Assembly: GCA_023700825.1 (NCBI GenBank)
Contig: JAMPYE010000220.1
Coordinates: 1 to 7,053, forward strand
DNA: 7,053 nt
Reading direction: 5' to 3'
Origin: Thermoanaerobaculia bacterium
GTDB taxonomy: Bacteria > Acidobacteriota > Thermoanaerobaculia > Gp7-AA8
Below, piece by piece: positions 1 to 6,263 of this stretch. Each line of letters begins with the position of its first letter. Within the stretch, counting starts at the first letter, position 1. The position numbers and the translations under genes are program-made. Under the pieces are notes generated by a model. The model saw only the letters and a program-made list of their open reading frames with translations, ran no database searches and was not told the origin of the DNA.

Positions 1-8
1 AGAACAAT

Positions 9-118
9 GAATGCAGAACGCAGAATGCAGAACGATGAATGTAGAAAGGGGCTGAGCCTGCGGGAGCTGCTCGTGCCAGCTGCCGGACATCCCTTTCTGC
101 ATTCATCGTTCTGCATTC
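9..118. repeat. Long palindromic repeat made of 14-base iterons
   Basis: Three copies of a 14-base unit (GAATGCAGAACGCA, GAATGCAGAACGAT, GAATGTAGAAAGGG) start at 9, 23 and 37. Positions 23-50 are then repeated in inverted orientation at 91-118: all 28 positions pair, one of them as a T-G wobble (42 with 99). The 40 bases between the arms contain a second hairpin, 61-69 with 77-85, eight pairs around one G-G mismatch. The whole stretch could therefore fold as one long stem with a second stem at its tip. It has no credible coding content; the open frame across it simply reads the iterons. It could be a miniature inverted-repeat element, a REP-like family or a processed RNA. No transposase or clear target duplication is visible. 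Confidence 0.8.
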
Positions 119-164
119 GATGTGTTCAACCCTTGAACGTCGCACACAAACGCCCAGATACACG

Positions 165-193
165 AAGGCCCCGGCAACAGAACCGGGGCCTTT
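165..193 (-). terminator. Probable terminator of the M23 peptidase gene
   Basis: A GC-rich stem, AAGGCCCCGG (165-174) with CCGGGGCCTT (183-192), encloses an 8-base loop. It begins eight bases beyond the stop codon of the leftward peptidase gene. Read leftward the tail is UUCGUGU, which is poor in U, so it is either a weak intrinsic terminator or a 3' end stabiliser. A smaller hairpin, GTTCAA-CCC-TTGAAC, lies further on at 124-138. Confidence 0.7.
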
Positions 194-200
194 CGAGATC

Positions 201-1076
201 TTAGTAGGCGTTGAGGATGTAGGCGAGGGGGTTGACCGGCTGGTCGTTGAGGCGAACCTCGTAGTGGAGGTGCGGGCCGGTCGAGCGGCCGGTGCTGCCG
301 ACCGCGCCGATCACGTCGCCGCGCTTGACCTTCTGTCCCGGCTTCACCGCGAAGTTCGAGAGGTGGCCGTAGCGCGTCGAGTAACCGAAGCCGTGCGAGA
401 TGTAGACGACGTTGCCGTAGCCGTTGGCCCACTCCGCCTTCACGACGATTCCGTCGGCGGGGGAGCGAACCGGCTGGCCCGGCGCCGAGGAGATGTCGAC
501 CGCGGTGTGGAGGCCCTTCTCGCCGGTGAATGGATCGGAGCGGCCGCCGAAGCCGTCGGTCAGCACTCCGTGGACCGGAGCGATCGACGGCGTCGACGAG
601 AGCATCTGCGAGCGCTCGGTGAGCTTGTCCTCGAGCAGGGAGAGCTCGCTCGCCAGGCGGCGCGAGCGGAAGCGCATCGTGTCGATCTCGTCGCTGTAAG
701 GGCTGCCGGGGGCGGACGCGTCGCGAAGACCGCCGACGCCGCCCGTGCTTCCCTCGTCGACCGCGTTGACGCCCGCGATGATCGCGAGCTTGCGGGTCTT
801 TTCCTCCACCGACTTGAGCTGCGAACGAAGCGTGTCGACCGACTTGCTGAAATCCTCGTTCGCGACCTGGAGATCGCGATTCTCCGCCTTCAGCCGCGAG
901 AGCTCGCGCGAGTGGGAGATGGAGGTGAAGTACTGAACCGCGAAGAAGGTCGAAAGGAGGAAGGAAATGGCGGCGAGTCCGGTGGCGCCCCAGAGGAAGC
1001 CGTGCGAGACGACCAGCTTCCTGAACTTCGCTCTAGCGTGCGGAACGAAGATTACGGTGGCGTATTTTGACTTCAT
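201..1076 (-). CDS. Membrane-anchored M23 family peptidase (LytM/NlpD-like)
   Basis: The 291-residue product is a predicted zinc endopeptidase of family M23, acting on peptidoglycan cross-links in the periplasm, or an activator of such enzymes. The N-terminus is short, basic and cytoplasmic (about 1-25), followed by one membrane segment (about 26-50). A coiled coil (about 56-98) and a second helical stretch (about 128-160) follow, and the M23 domain covers about 168-285. The zinc and catalytic residues are all present: H190 and D194 in GLHTAVDI, H238 in YGHLS, and H269 and H271 in GPHLHYE. It is therefore probably active, unlike degenerate EnvC/NlpD-type activators. The usual glycine in HxGxD is alanine here (A192). 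The ATG start gives the intact basic N-terminus; a GGGA about nine bases upstream is a modest ribosome site. The gene stands alone, divergent from pyrR, with its own promoter and terminator. The true substrate cannot be read from sequence. Confidence 0.93.
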   Translation of the reverse strand: MKSKYATVIFVPHARAKFRKLVVSHGFLWGATGLAAISFLLSTFFAVQYFTSISHSRELSRLKAENRDLQVANEDFSKSVDTLRSQLKSVEEKTRKLAIIAGVNAVDEGSTGGVGGLRDASAPGSPYSDEIDTMRFRSRRLASELSLLEDKLTERSQMLSSTPSIAPVHGVLTDGFGGRSDPFTGEKGLHTAVDISSAPGQPVRSPADGIVVKAEWANGYGNVVYISHGFGYSTRYGHLSNFAVKPGQKVKRGDVIGAVGSTGRSTGPHLHYEVRLNDQPVNPLAYILNAY

Positions 1077-1111
1077 CGGTTGAGTTCCCGAAAACCGCTC
1101 AGGACCGCGCT

Positions 1112-1139
1112 ATTCTATGTATCGACCTCAGGCTGTCAA
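1112..1139 (-). promoter_or_regulatory. Sigma70-type promoter of the M23 peptidase gene
   Basis: Read on the minus strand, a perfect -35 box TTGACA (plus positions 1134-1139) is followed after 16 bases by TAGAAT (1112-1117), five of six matches to TATAAT. Transcription would begin near 1105, giving a leader of about 30 bases before the ATG at 1076. The sequence behind the -35 box is AT-rich and could act as an UP element. Confidence 0.7.
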
Positions 1140-1248
1140 CCAAAAGTTAGTACCAAAAGCGGCAATAATGGAATATTTTTGATCTAACTATATGAATAGA
1201 AAGGCCTTGATGGTCAATTCAGAAAAATCAAACGGCGATTCGGCAAAA

Positions 1249-1265
1249 TATGCTGATGCAGCATA
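1249..1265. repeat. 17-base palindrome in the divergent spacer
   Basis: TATGCTG and CAGCATA form perfect 7-base arms around ATG. The size and symmetry resemble an operator for a dimeric regulator, but the site lies over 100 bases from either predicted promoter core, so a regulatory role is only a guess. It could equally be a short RNA hairpin if transcribed. Confidence 0.45.
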
Positions 1266-1267
1266 AA

Positions 1268-1296
1268 TTGTCGGGAATCAACAAGTTACCCGACGA
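1268..1296. repeat. Inverted repeat GTCGGG / CCCGAC
   Basis: Positions 1268-1275 pair with 1289-1296 over eight positions (one a T-G wobble), with a 13-base loop. It lies three bases after the 17-base palindrome. There is no U-run on either strand, so it is not a clear terminator. Read leftward it is followed by AATTTA. Confidence 0.4.
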
Positions 1297-1421
1297 ATCC
1301 TCGATGCAGAAATCCGAACCGTCCATGACGTGAATCACCATTCAATGTGAGTGCCGGAGGGGCCGGCGCGGGACGGGAGGAAGCCGCCCCGAACACCCTG
1401 CGCGAAGGACGCGTCAGTCTG

Positions 1422-1449
1422 TTGACTGTGGTACCTCATCTGCTATTCT
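1422..1449 (+). promoter_or_regulatory. Promoter of the pyrRBC operon, extended -10
   Basis: TTGACT (1422-1427, five of six to consensus) is followed after 16 bases by TATTCT (1444-1449). The latter is preceded by TGC (1441-1443), so it is an extended -10 element. Start of transcription is predicted near 1456, leaving an untranslated leader of about 40 bases. The -35 box is embedded in a short interrupted palindrome, CAGTC (1415-1419) and GACTG (1424-1428). Confidence 0.65.
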
Positions 1450-1483
1450 CGCGGCCGTCGTGCGATCCCGCCCGATCACCATC

Positions 1484-1497
1484 CGGAGACCACAATC
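1484..1497 (+). promoter_or_regulatory. pyrR ribosome binding site with PyrR-loop-like hexamer
   Basis: GGAG at 1485-1488 lies nine bases before the pyrR ATG and is a good Shine-Dalgarno sequence. The hexamer CGGAGA (1484-1489) also fits the CNGNGA loop consensus known for PyrR-binding RNA hairpins, and UCC precedes as in that consensus. The bases on its 3' side are CC instead of GG, so the closing stem does not form. The match may be chance created by the ribosome site. Confidence 0.35.
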
Positions 1498-2034
1498 ATG
1501 AAGATGAAGAAGCGACTCCTCGACGGGGCGCGGCTCAAGCGCACCATCCACCGGCTGTCGGTCGAGATCGTCGAGCGGAACAAGGGAACCGAGAACCTGG
1601 TCATCACCGGAATCCGGAGCCGAGGCGTCCCGATCGCCGAACGGATCGTCAAGCACATCAAGGAGACGGAAGGGGTCGACGTGCCTCTCGGCATCCTCGA
1701 CATCACCCTCTACCGCGACGACCTCACGACCGTCGCCCCGCAGCCGCTCGTGAAGCCGAGCCACTTCCCCTGCTCGATCGACGACAAGATCGTGGTGCTG
1801 GTCGACGACGTACTCTACACCGGGCGCACGGTTCGAGCGGCGTTCGACGCGCTGATCGACTACGGCCGGCCGCGCGCGGTTCAGCTCGCGGCGTTGATCG
1901 ATCGCGGCCACCGCGAGCTTCCGATCCACGCCGACTACACCGGCCAGATGGTTCCGACCGATCGCACCGAGGTGATCAAGGTCAAGCTGCAGGAGACGGA
2001 CGGCGAGGACGAAGTCCTCCTGATGGAGAAGTAA
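1498..2034 (+). CDS. pyrR: PyrR, bifunctional pyrimidine regulator / uracil phosphoribosyltransferase
   Basis: The 178-residue product has the usual PyrR length. PyrR binds pyr mRNA when UMP is plentiful and lowers expression of the pyrimidine genes; many members also convert uracil and PRPP to UMP. The PRPP loop is at 99-111 (VVLVDDVLYTGRT, with D103 and D104). Other family motifs are VITGIRSRG (35-43), LDITLYRDD (67-75), IDRGHRELPI (134-143) and VPTDRTE (152-158). The ATG at 1498 has a good ribosome site; another ATG two codons later is possible. It is the first gene of the operon, six bases ahead of pyrB. No Bacillus-style terminator/antiterminator is seen before it or between pyrR and pyrB, so how this PyrR acts is open. 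Confidence 0.96.
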   Translation: MKMKKRLLDGARLKRTIHRLSVEIVERNKGTENLVITGIRSRGVPIAERIVKHIKETEGVDVPLGILDITLYRDDLTTVAPQPLVKPSHFPCSIDDKIVVLVDDVLYTGRTVRAAFDALIDYGRPRAVQLAALIDRGHRELPIHADYTGQMVPTDRTEVIKVKLQETDGEDEVLLMEK

Positions 2035-2040
2035 CCGCAA

Positions 2041-2988
2041 ATGAGATCGCAGGCCACCGCACTACGCTCGAAGGACCTGCTCGGCATCGAGCCGCTATCG
2101 CCCGAAGAGATCTCGCTGATCCTCGACACCGCGGAGGGCTTTCGTGAAGTCAGCGAGCGCCCGATCAAGAAGGTGCCGACACTTCGCGGCCAGCTCGTCA
2201 TCAACCTCTTCATGGAGGCGTCGACGCGCACGCGCGTGTCGTTCGAGATCGCCGAGAAGCGCCTTTCCGCGGACACGCTCAGCTTCTCCGCCTCCGGCTC
2301 GTCGGTCGAGAAGGGCGAGACGCTCATCGACACGGCGCAGAACCTGATGGCCATGCAGCCGGACATGATCGTCATCCGGCACAGGCACCCCGGCTCGCCG
2401 AAGATGCTCGCCGACCTGCTCCCCGCGTCGATCATCAACGCGGGAGACGGCGCGCACGAGCATCCGACGCAGGCGCTGCTCGACGCGTTCACCATCCGCG
2501 AGAAGTTCGGCCGCCTCGCCGGGGTCAACGTCTCGATCATCGGCGACATCGCGCACTCGCGCGTGGTCCGCTCGAACATCCACCTGCTGACGAAGATGAA
2601 GGCGAACGTCACGCTCGCCGCCCCGCCGACGCTGATGCCGGCGGAGATCGAGAAGATGGGCGTCCGCGTCGTCCACTCGCTCGACGAGGCGCTCGAAGGC
2701 GCCGACGTCGTGATGATGCTCCGCATCCAGCTTGAGCGACAGAGCAAGACGACGTTCCCCTCGCTCCGCGAGTACTTCAACACCTTCGGGCTGACGCCCG
2801 AGCGGCTGCGCCGGGCGAACGACGGCGCGATCGTCATGCATCCGGGCCCGATGAACCGCGGCGTCGAGATCTCGTCCGACGTCGCCGACGGCCCGTACTC
2901 GGTGATCCTCGAACAGGTCACCAACGGCGTCGCCGTGCGCATGGCGGTTCTCTACCTGCTCGCGGGCGGGCACCTCCAGGAATCGTGA
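2041..2988 (+). CDS. pyrB: Aspartate carbamoyltransferase catalytic subunit
   Basis: The 315-residue enzyme joins carbamoyl phosphate and L-aspartate to N-carbamoyl-aspartate, the second step of UMP synthesis, in the cytoplasm. The carbamoyl-phosphate loop MEASTRTRVSFE (58-69) is intact. K91 in SVEKGE probably serves the neighbouring active site of the trimer. HPTQALLD (141-148), R174 in the GDIAHSR stretch and HPGPMNRGVEI (267-277) complete the family signature. Length and the absence of an adjacent pyrI point to a form without the E. coli-type regulatory chain. The gene starts six bases after the pyrR stop; GGAG inside the end of pyrR, twelve bases before the ATG, is the likely ribosome site. 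Direct adjacency to pyrC is compatible with a PyrB-PyrC complex like that reported for Aquifex, but that is inference. Confidence 0.97.
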   Translation: MRSQATALRSKDLLGIEPLSPEEISLILDTAEGFREVSERPIKKVPTLRGQLVINLFMEASTRTRVSFEIAEKRLSADTLSFSASGSSVEKGETLIDTAQNLMAMQPDMIVIRHRHPGSPKMLADLLPASIINAGDGAHEHPTQALLDAFTIREKFGRLAGVNVSIIGDIAHSRVVRSNIHLLTKMKANVTLAAPPTLMPAEIEKMGVRVVHSLDEALEGADVVMMLRIQLERQSKTTFPSLREYFNTFGLTPERLRRANDGAIVMHPGPMNRGVEISSDVADGPYSVILEQVTNGVAVRMAVLYLLAGGHLQES

Positions 2989-2999
2989 GGGCGTAACCG

Positions 3000-4337
3000 A
3001 TGAATCTGCTGATCTCGAACGGACGGGTCGTCGACCCATCACAGAATCTCGACCGCGCCGCCGACGTCCTCATCGAGGACGGGCTCGTCGCGAAGATCGG
3101 GCCGGGGCTGAAGGCGCCGAAGGGCGTCGCCACGATCGACGCCGCGGGCTGCATCGTCATCCCCGGGCTCGTCGACCTCCACACGCACCTGCGCGAGCCC
3201 GGGCAGGAACACAAGGAGACGATCCGCACCGGCACCGAGGCTGCGGTCGCAGGCGGCTACACCTCGGTCTGCGCGATGGCGAACACCACGCCTCCGAACG
3301 ACGAGCGCCCGGTGACCGAGATGATCGTCGCCGAGGCGCAGCGCAACGGCGTCTGTCGCGTCTACCCGATCGGCGCGGTCTCGAAGGGGCTCGCCGGCCT
3401 GGAGCTCTCCGAGATGGCCGACCTCCGCGGCGCGGGCTGCGTTGCCTTCAGTGACGACGGCAAGCCGGTGACGAACTCGAAGCTGATGCGCGCGGCGCTC
3501 GAGTACGCGCGAATGCTCGGAGCGCCGGTCATCGCGCACGAAGAGGACGCGTTCCTCGCCGAGGGCGCCGTGATGCACGAGGGCTACTACTCGACCCTGC
3601 TCGGCATGAAGGGCGCGCCCGCCGCGGGGGAGGAGATCCTCACCTCGCGCGACATTCACCTGGTGGAGCTGACGGGAGGCCGCCTGCACGTGGCGCACCT
3701 CTCCACCGTCGGCGCCATCGAGGCGGTGCGCCGCGCGAAGTCGCGCGGGCTTGCGGTCACCTGCGAGGCGACTCCGCACCACATCGCGCTCACGGACGAA
3801 GCGGTCCAGTCGTTCTCCACCGACCTGAAGATGAACCCGCCCCTTCGCTCCGAGGCTCATCGCCGCGCGCTGCTCGAGGCGATCAAGGACGGGACCATCG
3901 ACGTCATTGCCACCGACCACGCGCCGCATCATCCCGACGAGAAGCGGGTCGAGTTCGATCTCGCGCCGTTCGGCGTGATCGGTCTCGAGACCGCGTTCGC
4001 GGTCTGCCACGAGGTGCTCGTCAAGTCGAAGACGATCAAGCTCGCGCAGCTCGTCGACCTCATGTCGACGAGGCCGGCGCGGACCTTCAACCTGCCCGGC
4101 GGTACGCTCAAGCCGGGAAGCGCGGGTGACGTCGCCGTGATCGATCTGGACGGCGCGACTGAGTTCGCCTCGTTCCGCTCGCGCTCGCACAACTCGCCGT
4201 GGCGAGGCCGAACGCTCGGAACCCGCGTCGTCGCGACGGTCGTCGGGGGCGTGGTGCGCTTCGATGGCCGCCCGTCGCCGGCGGTGGAAGGCAAGTCGCG
4301 CCCGCAGGCCGCAAGGGCCCGCGGCGCGCGTCGCTGA
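3000..4337 (+). CDS. pyrC: Dihydroorotase, type I
   Basis: The 445-residue amidohydrolase cyclises N-carbamoyl-aspartate to dihydroorotate, step three of UMP synthesis. Metal-site motifs are complete: H61 and H63 in DLHTHLREPG, the acidic pair D152-D153 in FSDDGKP (one probably bridging the metals), H180 in IAHEED, H233 in HVAHLST and D306 in ATDHAPH. R65 and the NPPLRS stretch (279-284) match substrate-binding positions. The motif set is that of the long class I form, not the shorter E. coli class II. A GAGGG ribosome site ends eight bases before the ATG and overlaps the pyrB stop. The last fifteen or so residues are a basic, Ala/Arg-rich tail beyond the conserved fold. With all catalytic residues present it is expected to be an active enzyme, not a silent PyrB partner. 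Confidence 0.97.
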   Translation: MNLLISNGRVVDPSQNLDRAADVLIEDGLVAKIGPGLKAPKGVATIDAAGCIVIPGLVDLHTHLREPGQEHKETIRTGTEAAVAGGYTSVCAMANTTPPNDERPVTEMIVAEAQRNGVCRVYPIGAVSKGLAGLELSEMADLRGAGCVAFSDDGKPVTNSKLMRAALEYARMLGAPVIAHEEDAFLAEGAVMHEGYYSTLLGMKGAPAAGEEILTSRDIHLVELTGGRLHVAHLSTVGAIEAVRRAKSRGLAVTCEATPHHIALTDEAVQSFSTDLKMNPPLRSEAHRRALLEAIKDGTIDVIATDHAPHHPDEKRVEFDLAPFGVIGLETAFAVCHEVLVKSKTIKLAQLVDLMSTRPARTFNLPGGTLKPGSAGDVAVIDLDGATEFASFRSRSHNSPWRGRTLGTRVVATVVGGVVRFDGRPSPAVEGKSRPQAARARGARR

Positions 4338-4341
4338 AGCC

Positions 4342-4719
4342 ATGCCGAAGAGGGTTGTCATCGTCGACGATTCGTGCGCTTTCTGCGATCTCTGGGAGAA
4401 CACCCTCGGGGAGCGCTACGGCGACGTCGTGAGGGTGGAGACCTACAACCATCCGTACGACGCGCTGCCGCACATCGACGAGTCGATCGACCTGCTGATC
4501 GTCGACCTCGAGATGCCGGGGATGGACGGTCAGAAGTTCGTCTCGTACGCGCGCCAGAAGGGGCTTCCGGCGAAGAAGATCATCGTCACTTCGTCGCACG
4601 ACGCCGCGGAGCTCCACGAGCGCTTCAAGATCGGCGACGCGATCGCGGTGATCAACAAGGTCGAGCCGAAGCAGCAGGAAGCGTTCCTGATGATCCTCGA
4701 CTCGATCATGCGCAAGTGA
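4342..4719 (+). CDS. Stand-alone response regulator receiver domain (CheY-like)
   Basis: The 125-residue protein is one receiver domain with no output domain. The acidic pocket is D9-D10, the predicted phosphorylation site is D55 in IVDLEMPGMDG, the switch threonine is T83 in IVTSS, and the conserved lysine is K106 in INKVEP. All five key positions are present, so it should accept phosphate from a histidine kinase and act by protein contact. The ATG at 4342 begins the domain exactly at its first strand; a longer reading from 4264 would run back into pyrC. Only four bases separate it from the pyrC stop and no clear ribosome site is seen, so translation is probably coupled. A pilus ATPase gene follows 80 bases downstream, which hints at a PilG/PilH-like role. 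No kinase or chemoreceptor gene lies in this window, so the partner is unknown. Two cysteines, C12 and C15, next to the acidic pocket are unusual. Confidence 0.9.
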   Translation: MPKRVVIVDDSCAFCDLWENTLGERYGDVVRVETYNHPYDALPHIDESIDLLIVDLEMPGMDGQKFVSYARQKGLPAKKIIVTSSHDAAELHERFKIGDAIAVINKVEPKQQEAFLMILDSIMRK

Positions 4720-4758
4720 CTCCTTGCATCGCGTTTCGCTGACGTGCAACATATGAAG

Positions 4759-4802
4759 GGCGCGTTCCGCGCCGCCCGTCCGCAACGCTGGAGAAGACCT
4801 TG
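4759..4802 (+). promoter_or_regulatory. Spacer hairpin, ribosome site and TTG start of pilT
   Basis: GGAG at 4790-4793 stands six bases before TTG at 4800-4802, which decides the start: the next in-frame ATG is codon 24, inside the conserved N-terminal region, so using it would cut the fold. Upstream, GGCGCG-TTC-CGCGCC (4759-4773) forms a compact hairpin without a U-run. No convincing promoter was found in the 80-base spacer, so the gene may be read from the pyr promoter or from a weak or non-sigma70 site. Confidence 0.6.
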
Positions 4803-6254
4803 ACCGATACGAGCCAGTCAGGCGCCGCGCCGGCAGCGCAATTGACGCTGAACGACCTTCTGATCTTCATGGAAGAACAGAAGGCGTCCGACCTTCACCT
4901 CAAGCCGATGCGGCCTCCGCTCCTCAGGATCGGAGGCAAGCTCGTGCCGGTGAAGTCGGACCCGCTCAAGCCGGCCGATCTCGAGCGGATGCTGCTGCCG
5001 CTGCTGAACCAGGCGCAGAGGGAGAAGTTCGAAGTCCACCAGGCTCTCGATCTCGGCTATGGAGTCCCCGGGGTCGCGCGATTCCGCGGCAACATCTACA
5101 AGCAGCGCGGCACGGTGGCAGGCGTCTTCCGCCGCATCCCGATCCAGATCATCGGCCTCGACGACCTCGAGCTGCCGAACGCCGTGCGGGACCTCTCGAC
5201 GCAGCCCGACGGGCTCGTCCTCGTCACGGGGCCGACCGGCTCGGGAAAGTCGACGACGCTGGCTGCGATGATCTTCGAGATCGCGGCGCACGAGCCTCTG
5301 CACATCGTCACGGTCGAGGACCCGATCGAGTTCCTCTTCACGGACAGGGTGGCCGCGATCTCGCAGCGGGAAGTCGGGACCGACACGCCGAGCTTCGCGG
5401 AAGCGCTCAAGAACGCGATGCGCCAGGATCCGGACGTCGTGATGGTCGGCGAGATGCGCGACCGTGAGACGATGCAGACGGTGCTCACGGCGGCCGAGAC
5501 CGGGCATCTCGTCTTCTCGACGCTTCACACGAACAACGCCGCGCAGACGGTCGACCGCCTGATCGACGCCTTTCCCCAGGAACAGCACAGGCAGATCCGG
5601 TCGCAGCTCTCGCTCGTCCTCCGGGGCATCATCTCGCTCAAGCTGGTGAAGACCATCGAGGGGCGGCTGACCGCGGTGGTGGAGATCCTCAAGAACTCGC
5701 CGAAGATCGCCAAGCTCATCGAGGAAGGGAACACCAAGGAAATCCTCGAGGAGATGGAGAACTCGGTCGGCTACTACAAGATGCAGACGATGAACCAGTC
5801 TCTGCTCGCGCTGCTGGTTCACCAGAAGGTCACGTACGGCGCGGCGATGGAGCTTTCGAGCGATCCCGAGGATCTCTCGCTCAAGCTGCGGAAGATGTTC
5901 CCCGCGATCGAGGATCGCGTGCGCCAGGGAGGTGAAGACGTGCCGAGCTACTCCGATTTCTCGCAGATCATGGAGCTGATGGACATCAAGAAACTTCATG
6001 AGGAGCAGGAAGAGAAATTCCGCATGCGAATCATGGAGAAGGACCAGGAGATCGAGAATCTCAAGCACGACATGGAGTGGCAGCTCCAGCAGGCGCGCGA
6101 GAGCGGCGGCGGCGGCGCCGAGAAGGACCAGGAGATTGCGAGGCTGCGCGCCGAGAACGAGCGCCTCCGCGCCGAGGCGCAGCAGAAGCTCAACCAGATG
6201 CAGGAACGAATCAAGGAACTGAACCAGAAGCTCATGGCTCAGGTGAAGAAGTAG
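4800..6254 (+). CDS. pilT: PilT/PilU-family type IV pilus ATPase with coiled-coil tail
   Basis: The 484-residue product belongs to the hexameric secretion ATPases that power type IV pilus retraction at the inner membrane. An N-terminal domain (about 17-115, ASDLHL at 29-34) precedes the motor domain. Walker A is GPTGSGKST (144-152), the Asp box VEDPIE (172-177), Walker B DPDVVMVGEMRD (210-221) and the His box ETGHLVFSTLHTN (233-245). The protein contains no cysteine, so it lacks the tetracysteine zinc motif of PilB extension motors. The retraction motif AIRNLI corresponds to KIAKLI (302-307), a marked variant. After the usual PilT end near 370, about 110 further residues carry two charged coiled coils (about 396-434 and 441-482) joined by GGGG (436-439). 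EKDQEI recurs at 413 and 441, exactly four heptads apart. The gene is nine bases ahead of queF. PilT and PilU cannot be told apart with certainty here. Confidence 0.92.
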   Translation: MTDTSQSGAAPAAQLTLNDLLIFMEEQKASDLHLKPMRPPLLRIGGKLVPVKSDPLKPADLERMLLPLLNQAQREKFEVHQALDLGYGVPGVARFRGNIYKQRGTVAGVFRRIPIQIIGLDDLELPNAVRDLSTQPDGLVLVTGPTGSGKSTTLAAMIFEIAAHEPLHIVTVEDPIEFLFTDRVAAISQREVGTDTPSFAEALKNAMRQDPDVVMVGEMRDRETMQTVLTAAETGHLVFSTLHTNNAAQTVDRLIDAFPQEQHRQIRSQLSLVLRGIISLKLVKTIEGRLTAVVEILKNSPKIAKLIEEGNTKEILEEMENSVGYYKMQTMNQSLLALLVHQKVTYGAAMELSSDPEDLSLKLRKMFPAIEDRVRQGGEDVPSYSDFSQIMELMDIKKLHEEQEEKFRMRIMEKDQEIENLKHDMEWQLQQARESGGGGAEKDQEIARLRAENERLRAEAQQKLNQMQERIKELNQKLMAQVKK

Positions 6255-6263
6255 CCCTTCCGA

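Larger units (their letters stand above)
1077..1497. other. Divergent intergenic region with AT-rich core
   Basis: This 421-base gap separates the leftward peptidase gene from the rightward pyr genes. Its two ends hold one promoter each. The middle, roughly 1141-1350, is clearly richer in A and T than anything else in the window and has no convincing open frame on either strand. It contains small palindromes and a direct repeat, ACCAAAAG at 1139-1146 and 1152-1159, next to the peptidase promoter. From about 1350 the composition returns to GC-rich, with a bulged stem GGGGCCGGC (1359-1367) against GCCGCCCC (1383-1390). No RNA family was recognised. Confidence 0.7.

Noticed and set aside
9..118. 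CRISPR array
   Set aside because: The 14-base units are contiguous without spacers and then inverted; no cas genes are present.
7..204. Small protein starting in the first repeat
   Set aside because: The frame reads the iterons, the palindrome and the terminator; there is no ribosome site or plausible protein.
120..1070. 316-codon open frame on the plus strand across the M23 gene
   Set aside because: It is the antisense shadow of a gene with clear M23 motifs; its product is a low-complexity Arg/Val/Ala-rich chain, as expected from GC-rich codons read backwards.
2010..2045. Attenuator between pyrR and pyrB
   Set aside because: Only six bases separate the two genes and there is no terminator-like stem followed by a U-run.
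1347..2147. 266-codon plus-strand frame starting before pyrR
   Set aside because: It overlaps all of pyrR in another frame and has a Pro/Arg/His-rich composition without domain similarity.
4264..4341. Longer N-terminus for the receiver protein
   Set aside because: It would overlap pyrC by over 70 bases and add an Arg/Ala-rich stretch before the first strand of the receiver fold; the ATG at 4342 fits the domain.
3039..4403. 454-codon open frame antisense to pyrC
   Set aside because: It is very rich in Arg and other high-GC residues, has no recognisable motif, and lies opposite a complete dihydroorotase.
4724..4755. Promoter TTGCAT ... CATATG before the pilus ATPase
   Set aside because: The spacing is 20 bases and both boxes are weak; a sigma54 reading was also tried and lacks the upstream GG element.
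4818..6068. 416-codon open frame antisense to the pilus ATPase
   Set aside because: Same reasoning: the plus strand carries all Walker and His-box motifs, and the antisense product is a Leu/Arg/Asp-rich artefact.
6255..6263. preQ1 riboswitch ahead of queF
   Set aside because: The gap is nine bases, too short for an aptamer.
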